DNA from: Massilia sp.
Lineage (GTDB): Bacteria > Pseudomonadota > Gammaproteobacteria > Burkholderiales > Burkholderiaceae_D
Direction: 5' to 3'
Assembly (NCBI GenBank): GCA_025359245.1
Contig: JANYGW010000196.1
Location: 1 to 32,954 of the forward strand
Length of the DNA stretch: 32,954 nt
This document shows positions 9,626 to 17,421 of the stretch, piece after piece (position 1 is the first letter of the stretch; each line of letters starts with the position of its first letter). Under the pieces are notes generated by a model. It was not told the DNA's origin. It did no database searches and was given only the letters and a program-made list of their open reading frames with translations. The translations under genes were made by a program, and so were the position numbers.

Positions 9626-10720
9626 ATGTCCGGCAATTCCTTTGGCAAGCTGTTTTCCGTTACCACCTTCGGCGAGTCGCACGGCCCGGCCATCGGCTGC
9701 ATCATCGACGGCTGCCCGCCGGGACTGGTTCTGTCGGAAGCGGACATCCAGCCCGACCTGGACCGGCGCAAGCCCGGCACGTCGCGCCATGTGACCCAGC
9801 GCCAGGAGGCCGACATCGTCGAGATCCTGTCCGGCGTCTACGAGGGCAAGACCACCGGCACGCCGATCATGCTGATGATCCGCAACCAGGACCAGCGCAG
9901 CAAGGACTACGGCAACATCGTCGACAGTTTCCGGCCCGGCCACGCGGACTATACCTATTGGCACAAATACGGCGTGCGCGATCCGCGCGGCGGCGGGCGC
10001 TCGTCGGCGCGCCTGACCGCGCCGGTGGTGGGCGCGGCGGCCGTGGCCAAGAAATGGCTGCGCGAGCAGTACGGCACCACCTTCATGGGCTGCATGAGCC
10101 AGCTGGGCGACATTGCCGTGCCGTTCGAATCGTGGGAGCACGTGCGCGACAACCCGTTTTTTGCCGCCAGCGCCGATGCGGCCCTGATCGCACGCATGGA
10201 AGGCGCCATGGACGAGCTGCGCCGCGACGGCGACTCGATCGGCGCGCGCATCGACGTGGTGGCGCACAATGTGCCGGTCGGGCTGGGCCAGCCGATCTAC
10301 GACAAGCTCGATGCCGACATCGCCTACGCGATGATGGGCATTAACGCCGTCAAGGGCGTCGAAATCGGCGCCGGTTTCCGTTCGGTGGCGCAGCGCGGCT
10401 CCGAACACGGCGACGAACTGACCCCGGAAGGCTTCGTTGGCAACAATGCCGGCGGCGTGCTGGGCGGGATCTCGACCGGGCAGGATATTACGGTGTCGAT
10501 CGCGATCAAGCCGACCTCGTCGATCCGCACGCCGCGCCGTTCGATCGACAAGGCCGGCAACCCGGTGATGGTCGAGACCTTCGGGCGGCATGACCCGTGC
10601 GTGGGGATCCGCGCCACCCCGATCGCCGAGGCCATGCTGGCGCTGGTGCTGATCGACCACGCGCTGATGCACCGTGCGCAGTGCGGCGACGTCAAGGTCG
10701 ACACGCCGAAGATCGCTTGA
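9626..10720 (+). CDS. aroC: Chorismate synthase
   Basis: Converts 5-enolpyruvylshikimate-3-phosphate to chorismate, the last shared step of aromatic amino acid and folate precursor synthesis, using reduced FMN in the cytoplasm. The 364-residue product begins [20 protein letters not shown], the family's N-terminal signature. It also has the conserved [14 protein letters not shown] and GGISTGQ segments and RHDPC near the C-terminus. Length is normal for the family (about 350-370). The start is the only ATG before the conserved N-terminus. The stop codon overlaps the ATG of the next gene by one base (TGATG), so the two are probably translationally coupled. Confidence 0.98.
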   Translation: MSGNSFGKLFSVTTFGESHGPAIGCIIDGCPPGLVLSEADIQPDLDRRKPGTSRHVTQRQEADIVEILSGVYEGKTTGTPIMLMIRNQDQRSKDYGNIVDSFRPGHADYTYWHKYGVRDPRGGGRSSARLTAPVVGAAAVAKKWLREQYGTTFMGCMSQLGDIAVPFESWEHVRDNPFFAASADAALIARMEGAMDELRRDGDSIGARIDVVAHNVPVGLGQPIYDKLDADIAYAMMGINAVKGVEIGAGFRSVAQRGSEHGDELTPEGFVGNNAGGVLGGISTGQDITVSIAIKPTSSIRTPRRSIDKAGNPVMVETFGRHDPCVGIRATPIAEAMLALVLIDHALMHRAQCGDVKVDTPKIA

Positions 10721-11874
10721 TGGCGCAACAGCCCCGCAACTTCGCTGTCTTCCTGTTCACGTATTACGCCTACGCCGGCACCTTCGCCACGTTCGCTTCG
10801 CTGTTTTTCGCCGCGCGCGGCATGAGCGTGCCGCAGATCGGCATCCTGGTTTCGCTGATCCCGGTGATGCGCATGTTCGGCCCCAACCTGTGGGGCTGGG
10901 TGGCCGACCACACGCGCCAGCGCGCGCGCGTGCTGCGCCTGACCGCGTGCGCCGCGCTGGCGGCCTTCGCGGCCATCTTCTTTGCCCATACCTTTGTCCA
11001 GTTCTTTGTCGTGATGCTGCTGGTGAACCTGTTTACCAGCGCCCAGAGCCCGCTGGCCGAGGCGCTGATGCTGTCCGAGATGCGCGGCGACCTGTCCAAC
11101 TACGGCAAGGTGCGGCTGTGGGGCTCGATCGGCTTCATCGTCGCCGTCACGGCCGGCGGCTACTTCCTCGAATGGTTCGGCGTCGGCGCGCTGCTGTGGT
11201 TCTGCGTGGCCTTGCTGGTGACGGTGCTGGCGGCGAGCCTGCGCATCCGCGACGTGCCGCATCCGGTCGCGCCTCACGATGCCCCGGGCCTGTGGCATGT
11301 GCTGGCCAAGCCCGAAGTGGCGGCCTTCTTCCTGTCGGCCGCGCTGATGGTGGCCGCCCACATGGCGCTGTACGCCTTCTATTCGCTGTACCTGGAGCGC
11401 TCCGGCTACAGCAAGCCGGTGATCGGCGCCATGTGGGCGCTCGGCGTGGTGGCCGAAGTCGTGTTCTTCTATTTCCAGGCGCGCGTGTTCATTCGCTTTG
11501 GGGCGCGCCGCGTGATGCTGTTCGCGTTCGCGCTGACGGTGCTGCGCTTCGTGATCACCGGCGCCGGGCCGGGCCTGGTGTGGGTGCTGGTGCTGGCCCA
11601 GCTGATGCATGCGGCGACTTTCGCGGCCCACCATTCGGCGTCGGTGCTGACCATGCAGCGCTGGTTCGCCGGGCCGCTGCAGGCGAGCGGGCAGGCGCTG
11701 TACATGAGCCTCGCGTACGGCGTCGGCGGCACCTTCGGCGGGCTGTTGATGACCTTCTTCTGGGAGAAAATCGGACCCGAACAGATGTTCTACGGCGCCG
11801 CGGCGATCGCCGCAGCCGGCGCCGCCGCGGCCTGGTATTCGTTCCAGCGCCAGGGACCGGACGGCGCCGCTTGA
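10720..11874 (+). CDS. MFS transporter, phenylpropionate-permease-like (HcaT/LacY-related)
   Basis: A 384-residue integral inner-membrane protein with about 12 hydrophobic helices. The N-terminus (helix 1 with Phe/Tyr-rich TYYAYAGTFATFASLFF, then 'PQIGILVSLIPVMRMFGPNLWGW') is typical of the MFS_1-like/PPP family that includes HcaT. The start ATG shares its first base with the aroC stop codon. An earlier in-frame extension into aroC is rejected because it would overlap conserved aroC sequence. The location behind aroC suggests transport of an aromatic or related compound, but the substrate cannot be read from the sequence; sugar or nucleoside transport is also possible. Confidence 0.85.
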   Translation: MAQQPRNFAVFLFTYYAYAGTFATFASLFFAARGMSVPQIGILVSLIPVMRMFGPNLWGWVADHTRQRARVLRLTACAALAAFAAIFFAHTFVQFFVVMLLVNLFTSAQSPLAEALMLSEMRGDLSNYGKVRLWGSIGFIVAVTAGGYFLEWFGVGALLWFCVALLVTVLAASLRIRDVPHPVAPHDAPGLWHVLAKPEVAAFFLSAALMVAAHMALYAFYSLYLERSGYSKPVIGAMWALGVVAEVVFFYFQARVFIRFGARRVMLFAFALTVLRFVITGAGPGLVWVLVLAQLMHAATFAAHHSASVLTMQRWFAGPLQASGQALYMSLAYGVGGTFGGLLMTFFWEKIGPEQMFYGAAAIAAAGAAAAWYSFQRQGPDGAA

Positions 11875-11924
11875 TCTGTCTACGGCTTGCGGGTTTAAGC
11901 TCCTGACTTGAATGGAGAGCGAGC

Positions 11925-12258
11925 ATGAGCGATGACGAATTCTTTACCCAGGTACGCGACTGCAGCCTGCCGCCGGCGCAGTTCAACCACCTTGGCCACC
12001 TGCGCCTGGCCTGGATCTGCCTGCAGCGCTACGGGTTGGACGACGCGGTGCGGGTGGGCTGCGCCAGCATCGGCGCCTACGCGGCCAGCCTGGGCGCGGC
12101 CGACAAATTCCACTGGACGACGACCGAAGCGCTGATGCGGCTGCTGTGGGCCGAGCGCGCGCTGCCAGCTGGCGCGCCACTATTCGGCGCCGCTGCTGGC
12201 CAGCGACGCGGCGCGCGCCGGCTTCGTCGCGCCCGACCTGGCGCCCTTGCCGGCATGA
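11925..12258 (+). pseudogene. Small hypothetical protein gene disrupted by frameshift and probable internal deletion
   Basis: The ATG has a good GGAG site 7 nt upstream. The first ~75 residues (MSDDEFF..., 'FNHLGHLRLAW', 'AADKFHWTTTEALMRLL') read like a conserved small bacterial family of unknown function. After about 12150 the frame turns into Arg/Ala-rich sequence. In the next frame the text 'LARHYSAPLLASDAARAGF' followed by VAPDLAPLPA and a stop at 12256-12258 looks like the natural C-terminus. Frame arithmetic requires one inserted base or a loss of 3n+2 bases near 12145-12170. From memory, relatives carry about 20 further residues at this point, so I favour a deletion. The restored stop overlaps the merR start as ATGA, which supports the repair. 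Confidence 0.6.
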
Positions 12259-12764
12259 GCGCGCACATGTCGATCGGCCAGTTGGCGCGCCTGTGCGGTA
12301 TTGCGCGCAGTACGGTCCTGTATTACGAACAGATCGGCCTGCTTGCGCCGTCCTCGCGCAGCGCTGCCGGCTACCGGCGCTATGTTGCGGCAGATCTCGA
12401 ACGGCTGCGCCAGCTGTGCGCCTACCGCGCCACCGGGCTGTCGCTCGACGCCATCGGGCGACTGCTGGCGAACGGCGACAAGCACGCGCTCATTGCGCAG
12501 CGGCTCGACCAGATCAACGACGAGATGGCACTGTTGCGCGAACAGCAGCAGGTGCTGGTGCGCTTGCTGGGCAGCGGCCCGGGCGCCGTCGCGGCAATGG
12601 ACAAGGAAGGCTGGACCGTATTGCTGCGCGCCAGTGGCTTGGACGACGCGGCGATGTTGCGCTGGCATGCGCTGTTCGAGCGCCAGAATCCCGAGGCGCA
12701 TCGGGCGTTTCTGGAATCGCTGGGCTTGCCTGCGGCGGAGGTGGCGCGCATCCGGCATGCGTAA
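12255..12764 (+). CDS. MerR-family transcriptional regulator
   Basis: A 169-residue DNA-binding protein. Residues 5-40 (MSIGQLARLCGIARSTVLYY then 'EQIGLLAPSSRSAAGYRRY') are a standard MerR winged helix-turn-helix, followed by a dimerisation coiled coil. The C-terminal part ends in 'FERQNPEAHRAFLESLG' and AAEVARIR, an effector region without the Cys motifs of metal-sensing MerR proteins. The ATG at 12255 overlaps the repaired stop of the upstream gene; a second ATG at 12267 is equally possible. The same frame runs back to 11925, but the upstream part belongs to the damaged gene and not to this protein. It may control itself and the adjacent aidB-like gene; no clear spaced operator was recognised. 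Confidence 0.85.
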   Translation: MSAHMSIGQLARLCGIARSTVLYYEQIGLLAPSSRSAAGYRRYVAADLERLRQLCAYRATGLSLDAIGRLLANGDKHALIAQRLDQINDEMALLREQQQVLVRLLGSGPGAVAAMDKEGWTVLLRASGLDDAAMLRWHALFERQNPEAHRAFLESLGLPAAEVARIRHA

Positions 12765-12838
12765 CGCGCTTGCCTCGCGCCGGGCTTTGCGCTAGCCTGC
12801 CCGCTTGGCCGCGTGTGCGGCAGCAACCGGGACCGCTC

Positions 12839-14514
12839 ATGAACCAGTACGACACGCACGAGGTATTCAACCAGGCGCCGCCGTTCGAAAACGTCAACCT
12901 GTACGGCTGCGACCGCGTGCTGCAGGAAGCCTTGCTGCGCGAGGGCGGCGCCGCCGCGGCCGACAGCCTGCACGCGCTGGGCGCGCGCCTGGGCCGGGCC
13001 GAGGTGCTCGACCTGGGCCGCCAGGCCAATGCCAATTCACCGAAGCTGCATAATTTCGACCGCAGCGGGCGGCGCGTCGACGAGGTGGAGTTCCACCCGT
13101 CGTGGCATGCGCTGATGACGCTGATGATCGAGGCCGGCGCGCACGCGGCGCCGTGGGACTCCGGCCAGGGCGGCGCCCAGGTCGCACGCGCGGCCCAGTA
13201 CCTGCTGTTCGGGCAGGTGGAAAACGGCGCCCAGTGTCCGGTGACCATGACCTATGCCTGCGTGCCGGCGCTGCGCCAGGCCGGGCCGATCGCGGCCAAG
13301 TGGCTGCCCAAGATCCTGTCGCGCCAATACGATCCGCGTTCGCTGCCGATCGAGCAGAAGCACGGCGCCCTGATCGGCATGGGCATGACCGAGAAGCAGG
13401 GCGGCACCGACGTGCGCGCCAATACCACGCGCGCCCATCCGCTGGCCCCGGGCGAGGCGCGCGCTTCGGCGACGAAGGCGAGGGCGCCTGGAGTCTGGTC
13501 GGCCACAAGTGGTTCTTCTCGGCGCCGCAGTCGGACGCGCACCTGATTCTGGCACAGACCGACGACGCCGGCAGCGCCGGCCTGTCGTGCTTTTTCGTGC
13601 CGCGCTATCTGCCCGACGGCAGCCGCAACGGCATCCGCGTGCAGCGCCTGAAGGACAAATTGGGCAACCGCTCGAACGCCTCGTCCGAAGTCGAATTTTG
13701 CGACGCCGTCGGCTGGCTGGTCGGCAAGGTCGGGCGCGGCATTGCGACCATCCTGGAGATGGGCGGCCACACGCGCCTCGATTGCGTGGTCGGCACGGCC
13801 GGCATCATGCGCGCCGCGCTGACCCACGCGCTGCACCACGCGCACGGGCGCGCCGCCTTTGGACGCCGCCTGGCCGATCAGCCCTTGATGCAAAACGTGC
13901 TGGCCGACCTGGCACTCGAATCGGAGGCGGCCACCGCCTTCGCGCTGCGCCTGGCGCGCTGCTTCGACCAGGCCGGCGATCCGGCCCAGGCGCTGCTGGG
14001 GCGGATCCTGACGCCGGCCGGCAAATACTGGCTGTGCAAGCGCGGTCCCGCGTTCGGGGCCGAAGCGATGGAGGTCATGGGCGGCAACGGCTACGTCGAA
14101 GACGGCCCGCTGGCGCGCCTGTACCGCGAATTTCCGGTCAACTCGATCTGGGAAGGCTCGGGCAATGTGATGTGCCTGGACCTGCTGCGCGCGTTCGGCA
14201 AGACGCCGGCCGCGCGCGCCGCGCTGGCCGACGAACTGGCGCTGGCCGGCAGCGCCAATGCCGCGTTCAACGCCTATTGCGCGCGCTTGCTGGCCGAACT
14301 GGACGGGCCGCAGGGCGACGAATACGGCGCGCGCCGGCTGGCCGAGCGGATCGTGCTGGCGGTGCAGGGCGCGCTGCTGCTGCGCCATGCGCCGGCCTTC
14401 GTCAGCGATGCCTTCGTCGCGTCGCGCATCGCGCAGGACGTGGGCGGCGCCTTCGGCCGGCTGCCGGCGGGCGTCGATTGCACGGCCATCCTGGAGCGCG
14501 CGCTGCCGATATAG
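12839..14514 (+). pseudogene. aidB: aidB-like acyl-CoA dehydrogenase with a single-base frameshift
   Basis: Reads through as a protein of about 558 residues, close to E. coli AidB (541), an FAD flavoprotein of the acyl-CoA dehydrogenase superfamily induced by alkylation stress. The first part (12839 to about 13455) carries 'FNQAPPFENVNLYGCD', CPVTMTYA and IGMGMTEKQGGTDVRANTTR. The second part, in another frame, carries 'SLVGHKWFFSAPQSDAHL', 'RLKDKLGNRSNASSEVEF' and 'LYREFPVNSIWEGSGN'. The join lies in the GC-alternating run at about 13451-13464 and needs one extra base to restore. Both halves are otherwise intact, so this is either a recent mutation or a sequencing or assembly error. The join is in the linker before the GHKWFF motif, so the shifted product would lose the rest of the flavin fold. 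Confidence 0.85.
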
Positions 14515-14553
14515 TAAGTATTTCGGCAAATTGCGGACAAACCCGGCTGCGGC

Positions 14554-14562
14554 TGGGATAAT
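14554..14562 (+). promoter_or_regulatory. Extended -10 promoter of upp
   Basis: TGG followed by GATAAT fits an extended -10 element and would give a transcript start near 14569, about 30 nt before the upp ATG. A TTGCGG at 14531-14536 is 20 nt away, too far for a normal -35, so the extended -10 is the better reading. Confidence 0.5.
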
Positions 14563-14598
14563 GGCGGATAAGCCACAACAACGAAAACCGACACCACC

Positions 14599-15249
14599 AT
14601 GAAACAAGATCCACGTTTTCCCAACCTGTTCATCCTGGACCATCCGCTGATCCAGCACAAACTGAGCCACATGCGCGAGCGCGACACCTCGACCCGCACC
14701 TTCCGCGAACTGCTCAAGGAAATCACGCTGCTGATGGGTTACGAGATCACGCGCGACCTGCCGCTGACCACGCGCACCATCGAAACGCCGTTGATGACGA
14801 TCGAAGCGCCCGTCATCGCCGGCAAGAAACTGGCGATCGTGCCCATCCTGCGCGCCGGGATCGGCATGAGCGACGGCTTGCTCGAACTGGTGCCGTCGGC
14901 CCGCGTCGGCCACGTCGGCGTGTTCCGCGATCCGGAAACCCACCGTCCGGTCGAATACCTGGTGCGCCTGCCCGACACCGCCGACCGCATCTTCATCCTG
15001 TGCGATCCGATGGTCGCGACCGGCAATTCGGCGGTGCACGCGGTCGACGTGCTGAAAAAGCGCGGCGTCAGCGACGAGCAGATCATCTTCCTGGCGCTGG
15101 TGGCCGCGCCCGAAGGCGTGACCGTGTTCCAGGACGCGCATCCGGGCGTCAAGCTGTATGTGGCTTCGCTCGATTCGCACCTGAACGACCACGCCTACAT
15201 CGTGCCTGGCCTGGGCGACGCGGGCGACCGCATCTTCGGCACCAAGTAA
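14599..15249 (+). CDS. upp: Uracil phosphoribosyltransferase
   Basis: Salvages uracil with PRPP to give UMP in the cytoplasm. The 216-residue product has the full family pattern: a '[14 protein letters not shown]' region near the N-terminus, '[20 protein letters not shown]', and the PRPP-binding loop '[14 protein letters not shown]' at about residues 132-145. The C-terminal uracil-binding segment is '[16 protein letters not shown]'. Length matches the usual 208-216. Eleven bases separate its stop from the next gene, so the two probably share a transcript. Confidence 0.98.
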   Translation: MKQDPRFPNLFILDHPLIQHKLSHMRERDTSTRTFRELLKEITLLMGYEITRDLPLTTRTIETPLMTIEAPVIAGKKLAIVPILRAGIGMSDGLLELVPSARVGHVGVFRDPETHRPVEYLVRLPDTADRIFILCDPMVATGNSAVHAVDVLKKRGVSDEQIIFLALVAAPEGVTVFQDAHPGVKLYVASLDSHLNDHAYIVPGLGDAGDRIFGTK

Positions 15250-15260
15250 ATGCGGTATTC

Positions 15261-15638
15261 ATGGCCAAACTGATCGATCAGGATTTTTTCGCGCGCCTGA
15301 ATGCCCTGAACGACAAGTTTGCCGCCAGCGTGCCCGCCACCCTGGAACGCCTGCGCCAGCAGCGCGTGGCGTTCGACCCAAGCGCGCCTGATCCGGACAC
15401 GATCAGGGAACTGCACCAGATCCTGCATACGATCGCCGGCTCGGCCGCAACCTTCGGCCTGCGCGTGTTCGGGCAGCAGGCGCGCAACCTGGAGCAGCGC
15501 CTGCGCGTGCTGATGGCCTTCGAGACGATCGCCGCCGGCGACTGGATGCGCTGGCTGGCCGCGCTCGACGTGTACCTCGCGTGGAGCGCGCTCGATCCGA
15601 AAGCGGAACACTATGCCGACGAGGCGGGCAATCAATAG
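15261..15638 (+). CDS. Stand-alone Hpt (histidine phosphotransfer) domain protein
   Basis: A 125-residue, mostly helical protein. The segment 'LHQILHTIAGSAATFG' matches the Hpt signature HxxxGSAxxxG and makes His56 the probable phosphorylated residue. It would pass phosphoryl groups between receiver domains in the cytoplasm. There is no kinase or receiver in the protein. It lies 11 bp behind upp; no receiver or kinase gene is adjacent, so its partner is unknown. Multi-receiver proteins elsewhere in the window are candidates only by proximity. The ATG at 15261 is the first in frame after upp. Confidence 0.82.
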   Translation: MAKLIDQDFFARLNALNDKFAASVPATLERLRQQRVAFDPSAPDPDTIRELHQILHTIAGSAATFGLRVFGQQARNLEQRLRVLMAFETIAAGDWMRWLAALDVYLAWSALDPKAEHYADEAGNQ

Positions 15639-15692
15639 CGCGCCGGCGGCTGTTCGCCTGTGCGTTAATGCAAAACCTGTGTTGCTGATCGT

Positions 15693-15733
15693 TTGATCTA
15701 GCGCAAACTTCCGCAGCTTCGATGCCCTATATT
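15693..15733 (+). promoter_or_regulatory. FNR/ANR-like box with a correctly spaced -10 element
   Basis: TTGAT-CTAG-CGCAA at 15693-15706 has a perfect left half and a 3/5 right half compared with the FNR consensus TTGAT-N4-ATCAA. A TATATT hexamer at 15728-15733 predicts a start near 15740-15741, which puts the box centre at about -41, the position used at FNR class II promoters. No coding sequence starts until 15959. Confidence 0.45.
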
Positions 15734-15739
15734 CATCGT

Positions 15740-15830
15740 ACTGCCGCTGCAAACGGGGCGCCGCCCGCGTTGAAGTTTTCAACAATCTTGGCGTCGAGCA
15801 GGTTTATTTTGCAGAGGACGTGTTTTTTTT
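15740..15830 (+). ncRNA. Candidate oxygen-regulated small RNA (tentative)
   Basis: If the FNR-like promoter is used, the transcript would run from about 15740 through a perfect 6-bp hairpin (GTTGAA, loop GTT, TTCAAC at 15769-15783) to a run of eight T at 15823-15830, a length of about 90 nt. I see no strong hairpin directly before the T-run, so termination is uncertain and the transcript could instead continue into the cold-shock gene. Confidence 0.22.
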
Positions 15831-15841
15831 GATTTATTGGG

Positions 15842-15958
15842 TATAATGCGGGATCGTTGGATTCGAGGTAGTAGTGCAGTCAGTCTGTCATTTCTTTCTT
15901 GCTTCTTCAAACGATCTAAAACGGACGCAAGTCCAACTAACTGAAATAGGAAATTGTA
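15842..15958 (+). promoter_or_regulatory. Promoter and long 5' leader of the cold-shock gene
   Basis: A perfect TATAAT is at 15842-15847, preceded by an AT-rich stretch with no clear -35. Transcription would start near 15854 and leave a leader of about 105 nt, ending in an AGGAAA ribosome site (15948-15953). Long structured leaders are typical of cold-induced csp genes, where they control translation by temperature. The rest of the 320-base gap after the Hpt gene holds the FNR-like region. Confidence 0.65.
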
Positions 15959-16162
15959 ATGGCAACTGGCATCGTAAAATGGTTCAATGATTCGAAGGGC
16001 TTCGGCTTTATCACCCCTGACGAAGGCGGCGAAGATCTGTTCGCTCACTTCTCGGCTATCCAGTCGGCAGGCTTCAAATCTTTGCAAGAGAACCAGCGCG
16101 TCTCTTTCGAAGTAACCGCTGGCCCTAAAGGCAAGCAAGCTTCGAACATTCAGCCTATCTAA
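15959..16162 (+). CDS. cspA: Cold-shock protein, CspA family
   Basis: A 67-residue single-domain nucleic-acid-binding protein that acts as an RNA chaperone. RNP1 (KGFGFI, residues 13-18) and RNP2 (LFAHF, residues 27-31) are both intact, as is the N-terminal GIVKWFND. The AGGAAA ribosome site lies 6-8 nt before the ATG. Codon use is lighter in GC than the neighbours, as is common for highly expressed csp genes. Which numbered csp paralogue it corresponds to cannot be decided, so the symbol is generic. It is monocistronic, with its own promoter and terminator. Confidence 0.95.
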   Translation: MATGIVKWFNDSKGFGFITPDEGGEDLFAHFSAIQSAGFKSLQENQRVSFEVTAGPKGKQASNIQPI

Positions 16163-16183
16163 TATCGCTGAGTCAACGACTAG

Positions 16184-16212
16184 AAAATCCTCGGTTTCCG
16201 GGGATTTTTTTT
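16184..16212 (+). terminator. Rho-independent terminator of the cold-shock gene
   Basis: A 10-bp stem (AAATCCTCGG against CCGGGGATTT, one G-T pair) with a TTT loop is followed by a run of T. It lies 22 bp after the stop codon. Confidence 0.9.
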
Positions 16213-16277
16213 CGCCTGATGGTTTTGAATTACACATCAGATTCTGCAATTCCCAATTCCCCAACAGCTCGAAGCTA

Positions 16278-16349
16278 CGTCGTCCTCGCGAAAGCGGGGA
16301 TCCATGCTGAGCGTGCTCAGTATGGGGCCCCGCTTTCGCGAGGGCGACG
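16278..16349. repeat. REP-like long inverted repeat at a convergent junction, copy 2
   Basis: Two arms of about 35 bp pair with four mismatches around a 2-nt centre (arms start CGTCGTCCTCGCGAAAGCGG). The outer part matches the elements at 1455-1495 and 19032-19110. It ends 1 bp before the lysR stop codon, between the converging csp and lysR genes. Confidence 0.85.
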
Positions 16350-16350
16350 G

Positions 16351-17259
16351 CTATTCGGCCTTGCGCCAGTAGCCCGGCTGCGCGTACGTGTGCCGCAGGA
16401 AGTCCACAAACGCCCGTATCCGCAGCGGCAAATGGCGGCGCTGCGCAAACACCGCATAGATATCATTGCCGGGCGCGGCGAACTGGTCCAGCACCGTCGC
16501 CAGGCGCCCGTCGTCGATCTCGGCATTGACTTCCCACATCGAGCGCCACGCCAGGCCCTTGCCGGCCAGCGCCCAGTCGTGCAGCACGGCGCCATCGTTG
16601 CAGACCATATTGCCGGCCACTTTCAAGGTCACCGCCTTGCCGTGTTCACGGAAAGTCCAGCCGCGCTGGCTGCCTTCGCTGCTGATCGCCAGGCAGTTGT
16701 GGCGCGCCAGGTCGGCCAGCGACCGCGGCGTGCCGTGTCGCTTCAGGTAAGCCGGCGAGGCCACCAGCACGCGCTGGTTGTCGGCCAGCTTGACCCCCAC
16801 CAGCGACGAATCGGACAGCGTGGCGATGCGGATCGCCACGTCCACGCCTTCGCCCACCACGTCGACCACGCGGTCGTTCAGGTTCAAATTCATCGTCACC
16901 TCGCGGTGTTCGGCCAGGAAGGAGGGCAGCAGCGGCGCCACGTGCTGGCGCCCGAAGCCGGCCGGCGCCGACACCAGCAAATGCCCGCTGGCCTTGGCGC
17001 TGCGCTCGGCCACCGCCGACTCCGCGTCTTCCAGTTCCGACAGGATGCGCTGGCAATCCTCGAGGAAGGTGGCGCCCTCGTTGGTCAGCACCAGCTTGCG
17101 CGTGGTCCGCTGCAGCAACTTGACGCCCAGGCGCGCTTCGAGCGCGTCCAGGCGGCGTCCGATCATGGCCGGCGCGATGCCCTCGGCGCGCGCCGCCGCC
17201 GACAGGCTGCCGCGCGCCACGACCTCGACGAAGGTTGAAATTTGTCTGAACTGTCCCAT
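16351..17259 (-). CDS. LysR-family transcriptional regulator (likely controls aceB)
   Basis: A 302-residue regulator. Residues 1-60 are the LysR winged helix-turn-helix ('FVEVVARGSLSAAARAEGIA', 'RRLDALEARLGVKLLQRTTR'). The remainder is the two-lobed effector-binding domain ('HLLVSAPAGFGRQHVAPLLP', 'DVAIRIATLSDSSLVG'). Length is typical. The ATG at 17259 has a GAGG site about 4 nt upstream. It is divergent from malate synthase with 162 bp between starts. LysR proteins often regulate the divergent gene, so control of the glyoxylate shunt is a reasonable inference. The closest subgroup by look is the CrgA/PtxR-like group; the effector is unknown. Confidence 0.93.
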   Translation of the reverse strand: MGQFRQISTFVEVVARGSLSAAARAEGIAPAMIGRRLDALEARLGVKLLQRTTRKLVLTNEGATFLEDCQRILSELEDAESAVAERSAKASGHLLVSAPAGFGRQHVAPLLPSFLAEHREVTMNLNLNDRVVDVVGEGVDVAIRIATLSDSSLVGVKLADNQRVLVASPAYLKRHGTPRSLADLARHNCLAISSEGSQRGWTFREHGKAVTLKVAGNMVCNDGAVLHDWALAGKGLAWRSMWEVNAEIDDGRLATVLDQFAAPGNDIYAVFAQRRHLPLRIRAFVDFLRHTYAQPGYWRKAE

Positions 17260-17270
17260 GGGGCCTCATG

Positions 17271-17297
17271 TCATCTGTGATAAAAACGCACAGATGA
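17271..17297. promoter_or_regulatory. Perfect dyad operator candidate between lysR and aceB
   Basis: TCATCTGTG at 17271-17279 and its exact reverse complement CACAGATGA at 17289-17297 are separated by 9 A/T-rich bases. The site lies 12 bp upstream of the lysR start, which suits autoregulation, and about 40 bp upstream of a TATACT -10 candidate (17335-17340) for aceB, where a LysR activator would bind. Confidence 0.6.
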
Positions 17298-17421
17298 ATG
17301 TATTAATTGTCTCGTTTAGCTACCTCATAGTGAATATACTGGATGGCATATGATATGGCCATGCATTAGTGGCGCTGATCGAAACGCTTTTCCATTACTT
17401 TTACTTATACAGGAGCACTCT

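Noticed and set aside
11925..12764. A single 279-residue protein joining the hypothetical domain to the MerR domain
   Set aside because: The stretch between is Arg/Ala-rich out-of-frame sequence, and the natural C-terminus of the first protein is seen in another frame and ends exactly at the merR start.
15789..15830. A strong intrinsic terminator ending at the T-run 15823-15830
   Set aside because: I could not find a stable GC-rich stem directly before the T-run; only a 4-bp CGTC/GACG pairing is possible, so no terminator is annotated.
15779..16264. A 161-codon minus-strand frame over the cold-shock gene
   Set aside because: It is antisense to cspA, its promoter and its terminator, and the product shows no recognisable domain.
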